A stretch of 14,688 nucleotides of DNA. Origin: an uncultured Gemmatimonadaceae bacterium. GTDB taxonomy: Bacteria > Gemmatimonadota > Gemmatimonadetes > Gemmatimonadales > Gemmatimonadaceae. The notes beneath the pieces were generated by a model that saw only the letters and a program-made list of their open reading frames with translations, did not search any database and had not been told where the DNA came from. Of the stretch, positions 1 to 7,589 are shown one piece after another (within the stretch, counting starts at the first letter, position 1; each line of letters begins with the position of its first letter). The stretch is taken from positions 1-14,688 of the forward strand of contig CATPBN010000257.1 of NCBI GenBank assembly GCA_955652635.1, written 5' to 3'. The translations under genes and the position numbers were made by a program.

Positions 1-558
1 GATCACGAGACTCCGCTCCAGCTGTTGATAGCGACGATCCTGAGTGCGCAGTGCACGGACAAGCGCGTCAACATGGTGACACCGCATCTCTTCAAGACCT
101 ATCCGACCGCTCAGTCGCTTGCTGATGCGCGTCAGGAAGACCTCGAGGAGGCCATCAGGAGCACCGGTTTCTTCCGCAACAAGTCGAAGAGCCTGATCGC
201 CCTCGGAAAGGCATTGGTAGAGCGACACAACGGCGAGGTCCCTGACTCGATGGACGCTTTGGTCAAGCTCCCGGGAGTTGGCCGAAAAACGGCGAACGTG
301 ATCCTGGGCAATGCGTTCGGAAAGAATGAAGGAGTTGTCGTCGACACCCACGTCGGACGTTTGAGCCTGCGACTCGGTCTCACCAAGCAAACGGACCCGG
401 TCAAAGTCGAGCAGGATCTGATGTCGTTATTCCCGCGCGAAGATTGGACGATGCTCGCGCACGTGCTGATCTTTCACGGTCGGCGCATCTGCGACGCGCG
501 GTCCCCCAAGTGCGGGATATGCACGCTCAACGACATCTGCCCGTCGAGTACGGTGTAG
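1..558 (+). CDS. nth: Endonuclease III, 5'-truncated by the window edge
   Basis: Base-excision repair DNA glycosylase/AP lyase that removes oxidised pyrimidines. The reading frame is open from base 1 (DHETPLQL...), so the gene enters from outside. The TTG at base 25 is internal, not the start. The visible 185 residues lack roughly the first 25 of the usual ~210. The helix-hairpin-helix LPGVGRKTANVILG carries the catalytic lysine (visible residue 96, equivalent to E. coli K120). VDTHVGR carries the catalytic aspartate (residue 115, equivalent to D138). The C-terminal cysteines are spaced C-X6-C-X2-C-X5-C, the family's [4Fe-4S] cluster. All key residues are intact, so it should be active. The next gene starts 49 bases downstream on the same strand. 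Family assignment is very secure. Confidence 0.97.
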   Translation, partial: DHETPLQLLIATILSAQCTDKRVNMVTPHLFKTYPTAQSLADARQEDLEEAIRSTGFFRNKSKSLIALGKALVERHNGEVPDSMDALVKLPGVGRKTANVILGNAFGKNEGVVVDTHVGRLSLRLGLTKQTDPVKVEQDLMSLFPREDWTMLAHVLIFHGRRICDARSPKCGICTLNDICPSSTV

Positions 559-607
559 GTTATCATTCCGAGTTGAAACCAACCCTTAACGCCACCCTTC
601 CGCCGAG

Positions 608-1087
608 ATGACCAAGTTCGCAACGATAGAAACCAACAAAGGGACCATGCGCGCCGAGCTGTACGAAAAGGACGCGCCGAAGACCGTGGCAAATTTTGAG
701 AAGCTCGCCAACTCCGGCTTCTACGATGGGACGAAGTTCCACCGCGTCATCAAGGATTTCATGGTGCAGGGCGGCGATCCTTACTCGAAGGGCGGTGAAC
801 ACGCGAAGGGTCCGGTGGGGACCGGCGGTCCAGGCTACAAGATCGACTGCGAGACACAGGGGAACCCGCACAAGCACCAGGTCGGCGCTCTGTCGATGGC
901 GCACGCGGGAAAGAACACCGGCGGTAGCCAGTTCTTCATCGTGCTGAGCGAGCAGAACACGAGGCACCTCAATGGGGTTCACACGGTTTTTGGGAAGGTG
1001 ATCGAAGGGCTGGACGTGGTTCCCAAGATCAGCCAGAACGACACCGTTTCGAAGGCCAGAGTCTCGAGCGAACAGGGAGCGAGGTGA
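608..1087 (+). CDS. Cyclophilin-type peptidyl-prolyl cis-trans isomerase
   Basis: Catalyses cis-trans isomerisation of X-Pro peptide bonds and assists protein folding. The 159-residue protein is a single minimal cyclophilin domain without signal peptide or membrane segment, so it should be cytoplasmic (PpiB-like). The active-site block FHRVIKDFMVQGGDP (residues about 45-59) has the catalytic Arg, Phe and Gln. The second block, GALSMAHAGKNTGGSQFFI, is also complete. The C-terminus after GLDVV is somewhat divergent but of normal length. The ATG at 608 begins the usual MTKFATIETNKGTM strand; the ribosome binding site is weak. It lies 49 bases after nth and 2 bases before a small membrane-protein gene, so co-transcription with the latter is likely. 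Confidence 0.95.
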   Translation: MTKFATIETNKGTMRAELYEKDAPKTVANFEKLANSGFYDGTKFHRVIKDFMVQGGDPYSKGGEHAKGPVGTGGPGYKIDCETQGNPHKHQVGALSMAHAGKNTGGSQFFIVLSEQNTRHLNGVHTVFGKVIEGLDVVPKISQNDTVSKARVSSEQGAR

Positions 1088-1089
1088 CC

Positions 1090-1236
1090 ATGGCGACGAA
1101 AAAGAGAACCGATTTGAGCGCGGCGTTGACGGGACTCATCCTCGGCGCGGTGTCCCTATTCCTGCTTCTGACCTCGATCGTGATGATGACGAACGCTCAT
1201 TATCGGGACAAGGAAGCCGCGGAGGCACACAAGTAG
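1090..1236 (+). CDS. Small single-span membrane protein, unknown function
   Basis: A 48-residue reading frame, starting MATKKRTDLSAALTGLIL and ending AEAHK. The ATG lies 2 bases after the stop of the cyclophilin gene. A GAGG at 1081-1084 gives a ribosome binding site 5 bases ahead of the ATG, inside the end of the upstream gene, which points to translational coupling. The protein has a basic N-terminus (KKR), one hydrophobic segment at about residues 12-34 and a charged C-terminal tail (HYRDKEAAEAHK), suggesting an inner-membrane protein with the N-terminus inside. I do not recognise a family. Coding status is supported by the binding site, the tight spacing and the clear membrane-protein pattern, but not by homology I can name. 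Confidence 0.6.
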   Translation: MATKKRTDLSAALTGLILGAVSLFLLLTSIVMMTNAHYRDKEAAEAHK

Positions 1237-1255
1237 GAGCAGCAGCAAGTACTTA

Positions 1256-1283
1256 TTGACTGTTGGGCTCGGGCTAGTATATT
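1256..1283 (+). promoter_or_regulatory. Predicted sigma-70-type promoter of the TetR/efflux array
   Basis: TTGACT at 1256-1261 (five of six matches to the -35 consensus) and TATATT at 1278-1283 (five of six to the -10 consensus) are separated by 16 bases. The region is locally AT-rich in a GC-rich window. The predicted transcription start, near 1290, falls inside the palindrome at 1285-1296, and the TetR start codon follows about 28 bases later. Confidence 0.7.
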
Positions 1284-1302
1284 ACTGACTGGTCAGATAC
1301 TA
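1275..1302. promoter_or_regulatory. Nested palindromes, probable TetR operator
   Basis: The core CTGACTGGTCAG (1285-1296) has perfect CTGAC/GTCAG arms around a TG centre. A second pair, TAGTAT (1275-1280) and ATACTA (1297-1302), are exact reverse complements of each other but centred 2 bases to the left of the core. The site overlaps the predicted -10 box and transcription start and lies 15 bases before the TetR gene. TetR repressors commonly bind such sites to block their own promoter. That this TetR binds here is inferred from position. Confidence 0.65.
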
Positions 1303-1317
1303 TTTGTTTTCTAAGAA

Positions 1318-2019
1318 ATGGCCCGAGCAAAATCAGCTGCACCAAAATGGCGTAGATGCCCTGCGGACCGGCCTGATCAGATCATAAAGGCTGCCCTCGA
1401 GGTTTTCGGTGAATGCGGCCTCGCCAACGCCCGGCTCCAGGATATTGCCGAGCGCGCCGGAGTCTCCAAAGGCACCATCTACCTCTACTTCCCCAACAAG
1501 GAAGAGCTCTTCCGCGAAATGGTCCGGCAGACCGCCGTCGCCGCGATCGAAAGAGCAGAGCAGGCCAACGTTCAAGGAACGCCCACGAACCAGCTCCTCG
1601 CGTTCATGAGAGGCTACTGGGCATTCGTTCGCTCACCGGTGTTCATCACCATTTACCGCCTCGTACTCGCTGAGCTGCACCAGTTCCCCGACCTCGGCAG
1701 GTTTTACGCGGAAGAGGTCGTCGCTCGTGGACAAAAGCTCCTGGCTGGAATCATCGGCCGAGGTGTCGACGCCGGTGAATTCCGCGACATCGACCCCATG
1801 GTCGGCGCCCGCATGCTCGTAGCCATTACCGTTATGAATGGCATCTGGCGCGACGAGCACACCGGCGTCCCCCTTCTCGCTCACAAGAGTGACGATGAAG
1901 TTTTCGGCGAGCTGGCCCAATTCTATCTCCACGCCATTGCTCCATCGGAGGGCGCATTTGCCCAGGCAGACGGCGCCCCCTCCGATGTAGTTTCGTTCAT
2001 CCCATTCATAAATGACTGA
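1318..2019 (+). CDS. TetR/AcrR-family transcriptional repressor of the efflux operon
   Basis: A 233-residue one-component regulator. The N-terminal DNA-binding domain spans about residues 18-66, with the helix-turn-helix at about 40-59 (LQDIAERAGVSKGTIYLYFP), the typical TetR signature. The rest is a helical ligand-binding/dimerisation domain of the normal length for AcrR-like members. The ATG at 1318 is preceded by a poor ribosome binding site but by a good promoter and palindrome. The last codons overlap the TolC-family gene by 8 bases, so repressor and pump are translated from one message. It is therefore likely to repress itself and the pump and to release DNA on binding a pump substrate. 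The inducer cannot be read from the sequence. Confidence 0.92.
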   Translation: MARAKSAAPKWRRCPADRPDQIIKAALEVFGECGLANARLQDIAERAGVSKGTIYLYFPNKEELFREMVRQTAVAAIERAEQANVQGTPTNQLLAFMRGYWAFVRSPVFITIYRLVLAELHQFPDLGRFYAEEVVARGQKLLAGIIGRGVDAGEFRDIDPMVGARMLVAITVMNGIWRDEHTGVPLLAHKSDDEVFGELAQFYLHAIAPSEGAFAQADGAPSDVVSFIPFIND

Positions 2020-3382
2020 GCTCTCCAGGAATGCCCGCGCTCTTTTACTGAGCGCGGCCGCAATGATCGCATTCGCGTCGCCGACCCTTGTCGCACAACA
2101 GCCGACGGTGCTTCCACTCTCTCTGGGTGATGCGGCACGGCTTGCCGCGCAACACAGCGCGATGGCGCAAGGCGCAAGATTGCGCGCCGACGAAGCCCAG
2201 GCGCGCGTTCGCCAACGTCGAGCTGACCTGCTGCCGACGGTAAGCAGCTATGTGCAGGAAGCAGGTCGAACGTTCAACACATCGACCCTCGGTATCGACT
2301 TCCCCGCCCCTGCCGGGCAGAAGCCATTCTTCGATCCCAGGGGACAGGTCGAGGGTCCGATCAAAACGCTCGACGTTCGCGGCCGAGTGGAGCAGAACCT
2401 GCTCGATTTCGGCGCGATTGGGCGCGTGCGGTCCGCACAAGCTGCCGCACGCTCTTCCGGCGCCGACGCAGACGCGACTGCCGAACAGGCGGCGACCGCC
2501 GCTACGACGGCGTACGTGAAAGCAATGCGTGCGGACGCCGATCTCCACGCTCGTCAGGCCGACACTCAGCTCGCCACGGAGCTGCTCGGCATTGCCCAGT
2601 CACAGCTGCGGGCGGGAACCGGAGTTGGCCTCGATGTCACCCGCGCGAGAGCGCAGGTCGCGGCCACGCGAGCGAGCCTCATCGCGTCCCGAAATGCTCG
2701 CGATCACGCGCACCTCGATCTACTGCGGTCACTCTCGCTGCCGTTAGGGACTGACATCGTGCTGACCGATTCACTCACGACCACAGCTGCCCGCACCGAG
2801 CCTGTACCCGATGAAGCGACGCTGGTCGCGCAGGCGCTTCGCGCCCGCCCGGATCTTCTGGCTGAGGAACAGCGCGTCCAGGCAGCCCGACAGGGACTCT
2901 CCGCGATCAAGGCCGAACGTTTGCCGACGCTCGGGCTCGTCGCCGACGACGGCGTCATCGGAAAGAATGGTGCGCTCCTTCTCAATACGTACACATGGGG
3001 CCTGCAGGTCAGCATTCCGATGTTCGACGGATTCAGGCGCGAAGCGAGAGTGCAGGAACAGCGATCGGTCGTAATGGAAGCAGAGATCCGCCAACACGAC
3101 CTCGAGCAGCAGGCGCAGGCCGATGTGCGGGGGGCAGTACTGGACCTGGCTGCGGCGCGCGAGCAGCTCGACGCTGCCAGCGAACGGCTCCGGCTCGCCG
3201 AGCAGGAGGTTGCCCAGGCCCGCGACCGCTTCAACGCCGGAGTAGCGGGAAACGCAGACGTCGTGAATGCATCGCTCGGCTTGACCGCGTCGCGGACGCT
3301 CGTGAACGACGCAGAGACTGCCTACCAGCTCGCACGAGTGTCACTTGCCCGCGCGACCGGCAGCGTGACGACACTTAGATAA
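2012..3382 (+). CDS. TolC-family outer-membrane efflux protein
   Basis: Outer-membrane channel of a tripartite pump, forming the trimeric barrel and periplasmic tunnel. The 456 residues begin with a signal peptide: Arg at 6 and 9, a hydrophobic stretch at about 10-24, and a likely cleavage in TLVA|QQ after residue 28. Two repeated helical outer-membrane-efflux domains follow (about 37-245 and 265-450). They are rich in Ala, Gln, Arg and Glu coiled-coil sequence, with the usual RADLLPTVS and FNAGVAGNADVVNA-type segments. The ATG at 2012 lies inside the end of the TetR gene (8-base overlap), implying coupling. A 55-base gap leads to the adaptor gene. Many bacteria keep tolC elsewhere; here the pump carries its own channel. 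Confidence 0.93.
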   Translation: MTELSRNARALLLSAAAMIAFASPTLVAQQPTVLPLSLGDAARLAAQHSAMAQGARLRADEAQARVRQRRADLLPTVSSYVQEAGRTFNTSTLGIDFPAPAGQKPFFDPRGQVEGPIKTLDVRGRVEQNLLDFGAIGRVRSAQAAARSSGADADATAEQAATAATTAYVKAMRADADLHARQADTQLATELLGIAQSQLRAGTGVGLDVTRARAQVAATRASLIASRNARDHAHLDLLRSLSLPLGTDIVLTDSLTTTAARTEPVPDEATLVAQALRARPDLLAEEQRVQAARQGLSAIKAERLPTLGLVADDGVIGKNGALLLNTYTWGLQVSIPMFDGFRREARVQEQRSVVMEAEIRQHDLEQQAQADVRGAVLDLAAAREQLDAASERLRLAEQEVAQARDRFNAGVAGNADVVNASLGLTASRTLVNDAETAYQLARVSLARATGSVTTLR

Positions 3383-3437
3383 TTCCGAAATCACCGTTAG
3401 CTAAACTTCATTCAGACCGCTGCAACACAGGAAGATT

Positions 3438-4562
3438 ATGGCAACCGCAATAGAATCCACGGCCCCGACGACATCCCGCAACGGCAGAAGTGCCGCCGAC
3501 GAGCCCGACAAGCCGTCGACGAAAAAGAAGTTCGTTGTCCCGATCGTGATCGTGGTCGGGCTCGCCCTCCTCTTGTGGGCGTTCCAGAGATGGAACTACG
3601 GGCGCTCACACGAGTCGACCGACAACGCGCAGGTAGACGGACACATCGTGCCGGTGTTGGCGAAGGTCGGTGGATACGTGAAAACGGTGAACGTCAACGA
3701 GAACGACCACGTGAACGCAGGACAGCTGCTGGTGCAACTCGACGACGCGGACTACCGCGTGCGGGTGCAGCAGGCGCTGGCCGATCTCGCCGCGGCTGAA
3801 GCGACTAGTGGTGGGGGTGGATTCTCGGGCCAGGCACAGTCGCAGGTCCAGAGCGCCGCGGGGCAGCGCGCGACACTCGACGCACAGATCGGTGCGGCCA
3901 AGGCCAACGCCGACAAGGCAGACGCGGATCTAGCGCGCGCCAAGGAGCTCGCTGCCAAGCTGATAATTTCGAATCAACAGCTGGACGCCGCACGGGCGAC
4001 GGCGGCAGTCGCCCACGCAAATCTCCTCGCGGCGGAACGCCAGGCGGCAGCGGCAGGCGGAACGGTCAACACCGCGGAAGCCGGCGTGCGCGTCGCCAGC
4101 GCCCGCACAATGGCAGCACGGGCAGCAGCTGAGAACGCACAACTGCAGCTCGATTACACACGTATCACCGCTCCAGCATCGGGTGAGGTCTCCAGAAAAC
4201 AGGTCGAGGTCGGACAGCTCGTCGCACCGGGCCAGCCGCTTCTCAGCATCGTAGCCGATACTGGCGTGTGGGTTACAGCGAACTTCAAGGAGACCCAGCT
4301 CGCCACCATTCGTCCCGGCCAGCCGGTGGAGTTCGAGATCGATGCGTACGGCGGTTGCGTCGCCGAAGGGAAGGTAGCGAGCGTGAGCGGCGCGACCGGC
4401 GCGAAGTTCGCGCTCCTTCCGCCCGACAACGCGACCGGAAATTTCACGAAGGTGGTGCAGCGTGTTCCAGTGCGCATAGCGGTGACGAAGCCGTGTTCGG
4501 GTAATCATCCCCTGCGACCCGGCCTCTCGGCGAACGTGCACGTGAACACCGCCAGCCGGTGA
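3438..4562 (+). CDS. EmrA/HlyD-type periplasmic adaptor (membrane fusion protein)
   Basis: Links the inner-membrane MFS exporter to the outer-membrane channel. The 374-residue protein has a cytoplasmic Lys/Asp-rich N-terminus, one membrane span at about 32-49, and the conserved STDNAQVDG segment (60-68). The first half of the lipoyl-like domain follows. Next are a long Ala-rich coiled-coil hairpin (about 110-235), the second lipoyl half (ITAPASGEVSRKQVEVGQ) and the barrel domain with ALLPPDNATGNFTKVVQR, a strong EmrA-subfamily marker. Cys307 and Cys353 lie in the periplasmic part and could form a disulfide, but this is only a possibility. An AGGAAG ribosome binding site precedes the ATG by about 4 bases. 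The stop overlaps the exporter's GTG start by 4 bases. Confidence 0.95.
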   Translation: MATAIESTAPTTSRNGRSAADEPDKPSTKKKFVVPIVIVVGLALLLWAFQRWNYGRSHESTDNAQVDGHIVPVLAKVGGYVKTVNVNENDHVNAGQLLVQLDDADYRVRVQQALADLAAAEATSGGGGFSGQAQSQVQSAAGQRATLDAQIGAAKANADKADADLARAKELAAKLIISNQQLDAARATAAVAHANLLAAERQAAAAGGTVNTAEAGVRVASARTMAARAAAENAQLQLDYTRITAPASGEVSRKQVEVGQLVAPGQPLLSIVADTGVWVTANFKETQLATIRPGQPVEFEIDAYGGCVAEGKVASVSGATGAKFALLPPDNATGNFTKVVQRVPVRIAVTKPCSGNHPLRPGLSANVHVNTASR

Positions 4563-6148
4563 GCACGGCCGTGCTGCGGTCCTCCGGGGTGACGCACTCC
4601 TCCGAGGACCGCTACGCGCACAAGTACATCATCGCCTTCACGGTCACGATGGCGGCGATGCTGGAGCTGATCGACACGTCGATCGTCAACGTGGCGATTC
4701 CGCACATGATGGGAAACCTCGGCGCGACGCTGGACGAGATCGCCTGGGTTTCGACCGCGTACATCATCGCCAACGTCATCGTGATTCCGATGTCGGGCTG
4801 GCTTTCGGCGTACTTCGGCAGAAAACGCTATTTCACCGGCTCAATTCTTCTCTTTACGGTGGCGTCCTTCTTCTGCGGGTCGTCGCACTCGTTGTTCGCC
4901 TTGATCTTTTGGCGCGTGATTCAGGGAATTGGCGGCGGCGCACTTCTGTCCACCGCACAGGCCACCCTCTATGAGTCGTTCCCGCCCGAGGAAGCGGGAA
5001 CGGGAATGGCGATTTTCGGGGTCGGCGTGATGGTCGGTCCGACACTCGGTCCGACACTTGGTGGGTGGATCACGGACAATTATTCGTGGCCGTGGATCTT
5101 CTACATCAACGTCCCGCTCGGCATCATCGCGGCAATCCTGACAGTCACCTACGTCAACGACGCCGCGCACCAGGAGCGCGCCGACAAGATCGATTATCTG
5201 GGAATCATCTTTCTCACGCTCTGCGTGGGCTCGCTGCAGTGGATGCTCGAGCGCGGTGAGCGCTACGATTGGTGGGATTCACGCTTCGTGACATTGCTCG
5301 GCGTCACTGCGCTCGTTTCGGGAATCGCTTTGATCTGGCGCGAGCTCACAGTCGACGAGCCTGTCATCAACTTCCGGATCCTCAAGAGTCGTCAGCTGTC
5401 GGCAGGCGTGAGCCTCGGACTCCTGCTCGGGTTCGCGCTCTATGGCTCTGTATTCATCCTGCCCGTCTTTTTGCAGCAGCTGCTGCAGATGACTGCGTGG
5501 CAAACGGGAAAGATCATCCTGCCCGGAGCGATTGCGTCGGCCGTGACCATGGCAGTCGTCGGAAGAAACGCGATGCGGCTGGACGCTCGTTATACCGTGG
5601 TTGCCGGAGCGTTTCTCTTCTTCTGGTCGATGCTCAAGATGTCGCACCTGACAGCTGCCAGCGGCCAGCAGGACCTGTTCTGGCCGCTGATCCTGCGCGG
5701 TGTCGGACTCGGCCTGATCTTCGTGCCGCTCACGAATGCGACGATGGCCGATCTCAAGGTGAAGGATCTCGCCCAGGGCACCGGCATGTTCAATCTCATG
5801 AGGCAACTCGGGGGCTCGCTCGGGATCGCCGTCATGGCAACGCTGCTTGCACGCTTCATGGCAAGCGAAAAGGCGTTTTTGCTGACCGAGCACGTCGGCG
5901 CCAGCGACCCCGAGACGTTGAGCCGGCTGTCGCTGCTTACCCGCGGACTGATTTCCCGCGGGATGAACCCGCTGGTCGCGCAGCAGCAAGCATTGGCCAT
6001 CCTGGACAAGCAAGTGACCGTGCAATCGAGCATGCTCGCCTTCTCCAGGATCTACCTGTATAGCGGGCTGGTGCTCATATTCGCGCTGCCGTTGCTGCTA
6101 TTGTTCCGGACGGGTCGAGCGCGTGGCTCGATGGGCCCGGTACATTAG
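4559..6148 (+). CDS. EmrB/QacA-type MFS drug exporter, DHA2 family, 14 spans
   Basis: Proton-driven inner-membrane multidrug exporter, 529 residues, the usual DHA2 length. Visible motifs are the D1-like LIDTSIVNVAIP in span 1 (37-48), motif A GWLSAYFGRKR (80-90), motif B around WRVIQGIGGG (118-127) and the antiporter motif C GVGVMVGPTLGPTLGGW (154-170). About fourteen hydrophobic segments can be counted; a basic tail (FRTGRARG) closes the protein. The GTG at 4559 overlaps the adaptor's stop (GTGA), giving a translationally coupled EmrA-EmrB pair. With the TolC-like gene it forms a complete three-part pump. Typical substrates of this family are hydrophobic antibiotics, uncouplers, dyes or fatty acids; which one applies here is not visible. 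Confidence 0.95.
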   Translation: MSTAVLRSSGVTHSSEDRYAHKYIIAFTVTMAAMLELIDTSIVNVAIPHMMGNLGATLDEIAWVSTAYIIANVIVIPMSGWLSAYFGRKRYFTGSILLFTVASFFCGSSHSLFALIFWRVIQGIGGGALLSTAQATLYESFPPEEAGTGMAIFGVGVMVGPTLGPTLGGWITDNYSWPWIFYINVPLGIIAAILTVTYVNDAAHQERADKIDYLGIIFLTLCVGSLQWMLERGERYDWWDSRFVTLLGVTALVSGIALIWRELTVDEPVINFRILKSRQLSAGVSLGLLLGFALYGSVFILPVFLQQLLQMTAWQTGKIILPGAIASAVTMAVVGRNAMRLDARYTVVAGAFLFFWSMLKMSHLTAASGQQDLFWPLILRGVGLGLIFVPLTNATMADLKVKDLAQGTGMFNLMRQLGGSLGIAVMATLLARFMASEKAFLLTEHVGASDPETLSRLSLLTRGLISRGMNPLVAQQQALAILDKQVTVQSSMLAFSRIYLYSGLVLIFALPLLLLFRTGRARGSMGPVH

Positions 6149-6159
6149 CCTCTCAACAG

Positions 6160-6708
6160 TTGACCGTACCCCTACGTATTTCTGATGAGGAGCGAGAGCT
6201 CGTAAGTCTGGCCCGGAAGGGGGACGAGCGGGGTTTCACCGGGCTCGTGCGATTGCACCAGCGCCGTGCGTATATAGTGGCGCGATCGATCGTCATGACC
6301 CATGAGGATGCCGAGGACGCAGTTCAGGAAGGCTTTCTGCGCGCGTACCAGGCCTTCGACCGGTTCGACCCTGCGCAGGCGTTCGGCGCATGGCTCAACC
6401 GAATCGTCGCAAACGCGGCCCTCGATCTGGCTCGACGGAAAAAAGTGCGGACTTCCGAGGAGCTTTCTGAATCGATGGCCACGGCGTTCCGTGATCCGGC
6501 GGAAGATCGTGAGCTGAACGAACGGCTCGAGGCCGCGCTGGCGCAGCTTCCACCGCGGGCGCGGTCGGTGATAGTACTGCACGATGTAGAGGGCTTTACG
6601 CACGCGGAGATTGGCGAGATGTTGCAGATCCCGGGCGGAACGGCTCGATCGGACTTGCACCACGCCAGGCAGAAGCTGCGAGGGCTCCTGGGAAACTTGA
6701 AGGGGTAG
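6160..6708 (+). CDS. ECF-type RNA polymerase sigma factor (RpoE-like)
   Basis: Alternative sigma factor of 182 residues. Region 2 lies at about 24-94 and includes the core-binding/-10 segment HEDAEDAVQEGFLRAYQAF and AWLNRIVANAALDLARR. Region 4 lies at about 122-176, with PPRARSVIVLHDVEGF and the helix-turn-helix THAEIGEMLQIPGGTARSDL. The only canonical start in frame ahead of region 2 is the TTG at 6160, 11 bases after the exporter stop and without a good ribosome binding site, so translation may depend on coupling with the exporter. The next gene lies 9 bases downstream in the usual anti-sigma position. The target promoters are unknown; I did not find a convincing duplicated ECF promoter in the window. 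Confidence 0.93.
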   Translation: MTVPLRISDEERELVSLARKGDERGFTGLVRLHQRRAYIVARSIVMTHEDAEDAVQEGFLRAYQAFDRFDPAQAFGAWLNRIVANAALDLARRKKVRTSEELSESMATAFRDPAEDRELNERLEAALAQLPPRARSVIVLHDVEGFTHAEIGEMLQIPGGTARSDLHHARQKLRGLLGNLKG

Positions 6709-6717
6709 AAGATAGCT

Positions 6718-7128
6718 ATGGCAGACCGTACCGATTTGCGACCCGACGAGGAAGCCGATGCGAAGATCACGGAGATGCTCCGCGATGCATACGCACCGCC
6801 CGCCGAAGGCGCGTATTGGGACGCCCTCGAAGGTCGCATTCTGGCCTACATCGTGGAGCATCGGCTGGCTGTCGTTCGGATTCCAGTCAACTGGTGGTCC
6901 GATCTGGCGGGTTGGGCTGCACCCGGACTCGCTGCTGCCGCTCTGCTTTTCGCGGCCGCGGGCGTGCTCTGGTCGCGCCAGAACGATGAAGAGCTGCGTA
7001 CCGGCTATGAAGCAGTCACGGAGTCCGTCGCCACGGATGTTCTGCCCGGCGCAGTACAGGTAGTGACGGCTCCGCGCGACGGTTCGTCGCAGCGCGAGGC
7101 GACGTTCCGCTACGTCATGTCGCATTGA
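6718..7128 (+). CDS. Small one-span membrane protein, candidate anti-sigma factor
   Basis: A 136-residue protein with an acidic, helical cytoplasmic N-terminus (about 1-60, DEEADAKITEMLRDAY), one hydrophobic span at about 66-86 and a roughly 50-residue outer part. This layout, and its place 9 bases behind an ECF sigma gene, suggest an anti-sigma factor that holds the sigma factor at the membrane. No HxxxCxxC zinc motif is present and there are no cysteines at all, so it is not a ZAS-type redox sensor. I cannot assign a named family, and the role is inferred from position and topology. It is followed after 8 bases by a Spy/CpxP-like gene. Confidence 0.75.
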   Translation: MADRTDLRPDEEADAKITEMLRDAYAPPAEGAYWDALEGRILAYIVEHRLAVVRIPVNWWSDLAGWAAPGLAAAALLFAAAGVLWSRQNDEELRTGYEAVTESVATDVLPGAVQVVTAPRDGSSQREATFRYVMSH

Positions 7129-7136
7129 GGATGGAA

Positions 7137-7571
7137 ATGGACAGAACCAAGGGCTACGCGCTGATGTTTTTGCTCGGCGCATTTATCGCCGGCGGGGCGC
7201 TTGGATTCTCCGCCGACCGCGCAATTCGCGGCAGTCGCGGCCGGGAGCACGGACCGCATGCCTACCGGCAGCGGATGGCGGAAGAGCTCAAGCTCACGCC
7301 ACAGCAACAGGCCTCTGTCGATTCGCTCATCGAGCAGAAGCACCGCCAGATCATGGCCCTGTACAAACCGTTGAGACCGCAGCTGGATTCAACCGCGGTC
7401 CTGGCGCGTGTCGTCAGCGACAGCACGCATGCGCAGATCAAGCGGTTGCTCAACCCCGAACAGCAAGTCAAGCTCGACAAGATGAGGGCGGCCGCCCGCA
7501 AGGAGCTCGCTGAGCGGCGTGGGGGAGACACGTCAGGAGGAGATCGTCCGCCGGGCCCGCCGCCGTTCTGA
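7137..7571 (+). CDS. Spy/CpxP-like periplasmic stress protein (LTxxQ type)
   Basis: A 144-residue protein anchored or exported by a hydrophobic N-terminal segment (about 7-25), followed by a helical, charged periplasmic part. LKLTPQQQ at about 51-58 and LLNPEQQVKL at about 104-113 are the paired LTxxQ-like motifs seen in Spy, CpxP and heavy-metal-resistance (CnrR/ZraP-like) proteins. These act as periplasmic chaperones or stress sensors. The tail is Gly/Pro rich (PPGPPPF). I chose the ATG at 7137 because GAGG (7127-7130) sits 6 bases ahead of it; the ATG at 7131 has no room for a binding site. It is the last gene before the strong terminator. It may itself sense stress for the ECF sigma pair, but that is inference. 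Confidence 0.82.
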   Translation: MDRTKGYALMFLLGAFIAGGALGFSADRAIRGSRGREHGPHAYRQRMAEELKLTPQQQASVDSLIEQKHRQIMALYKPLRPQLDSTAVLARVVSDSTHAQIKRLLNPEQQVKLDKMRAAARKELAERRGGDTSGGDRPPGPPPF

Positions 7572-7589
7572 CGTCAATCCGTAAACGAC

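Noticed and set aside
5269..6063. 264-codon + strand frame inside the MFS exporter, and a 248-codon - strand frame at 5279-6025
   Set aside because: The exporter frame has the conserved MFS motifs and continuous membrane spans through this stretch; the other two are low-complexity shadow frames.
6172..7182. 336-codon frame on the - strand over the sigma and anti-sigma genes
   Set aside because: It covers a clear ECF sigma factor and its neighbour, shows no domain and has no supporting start signal; a reverse-strand shadow.
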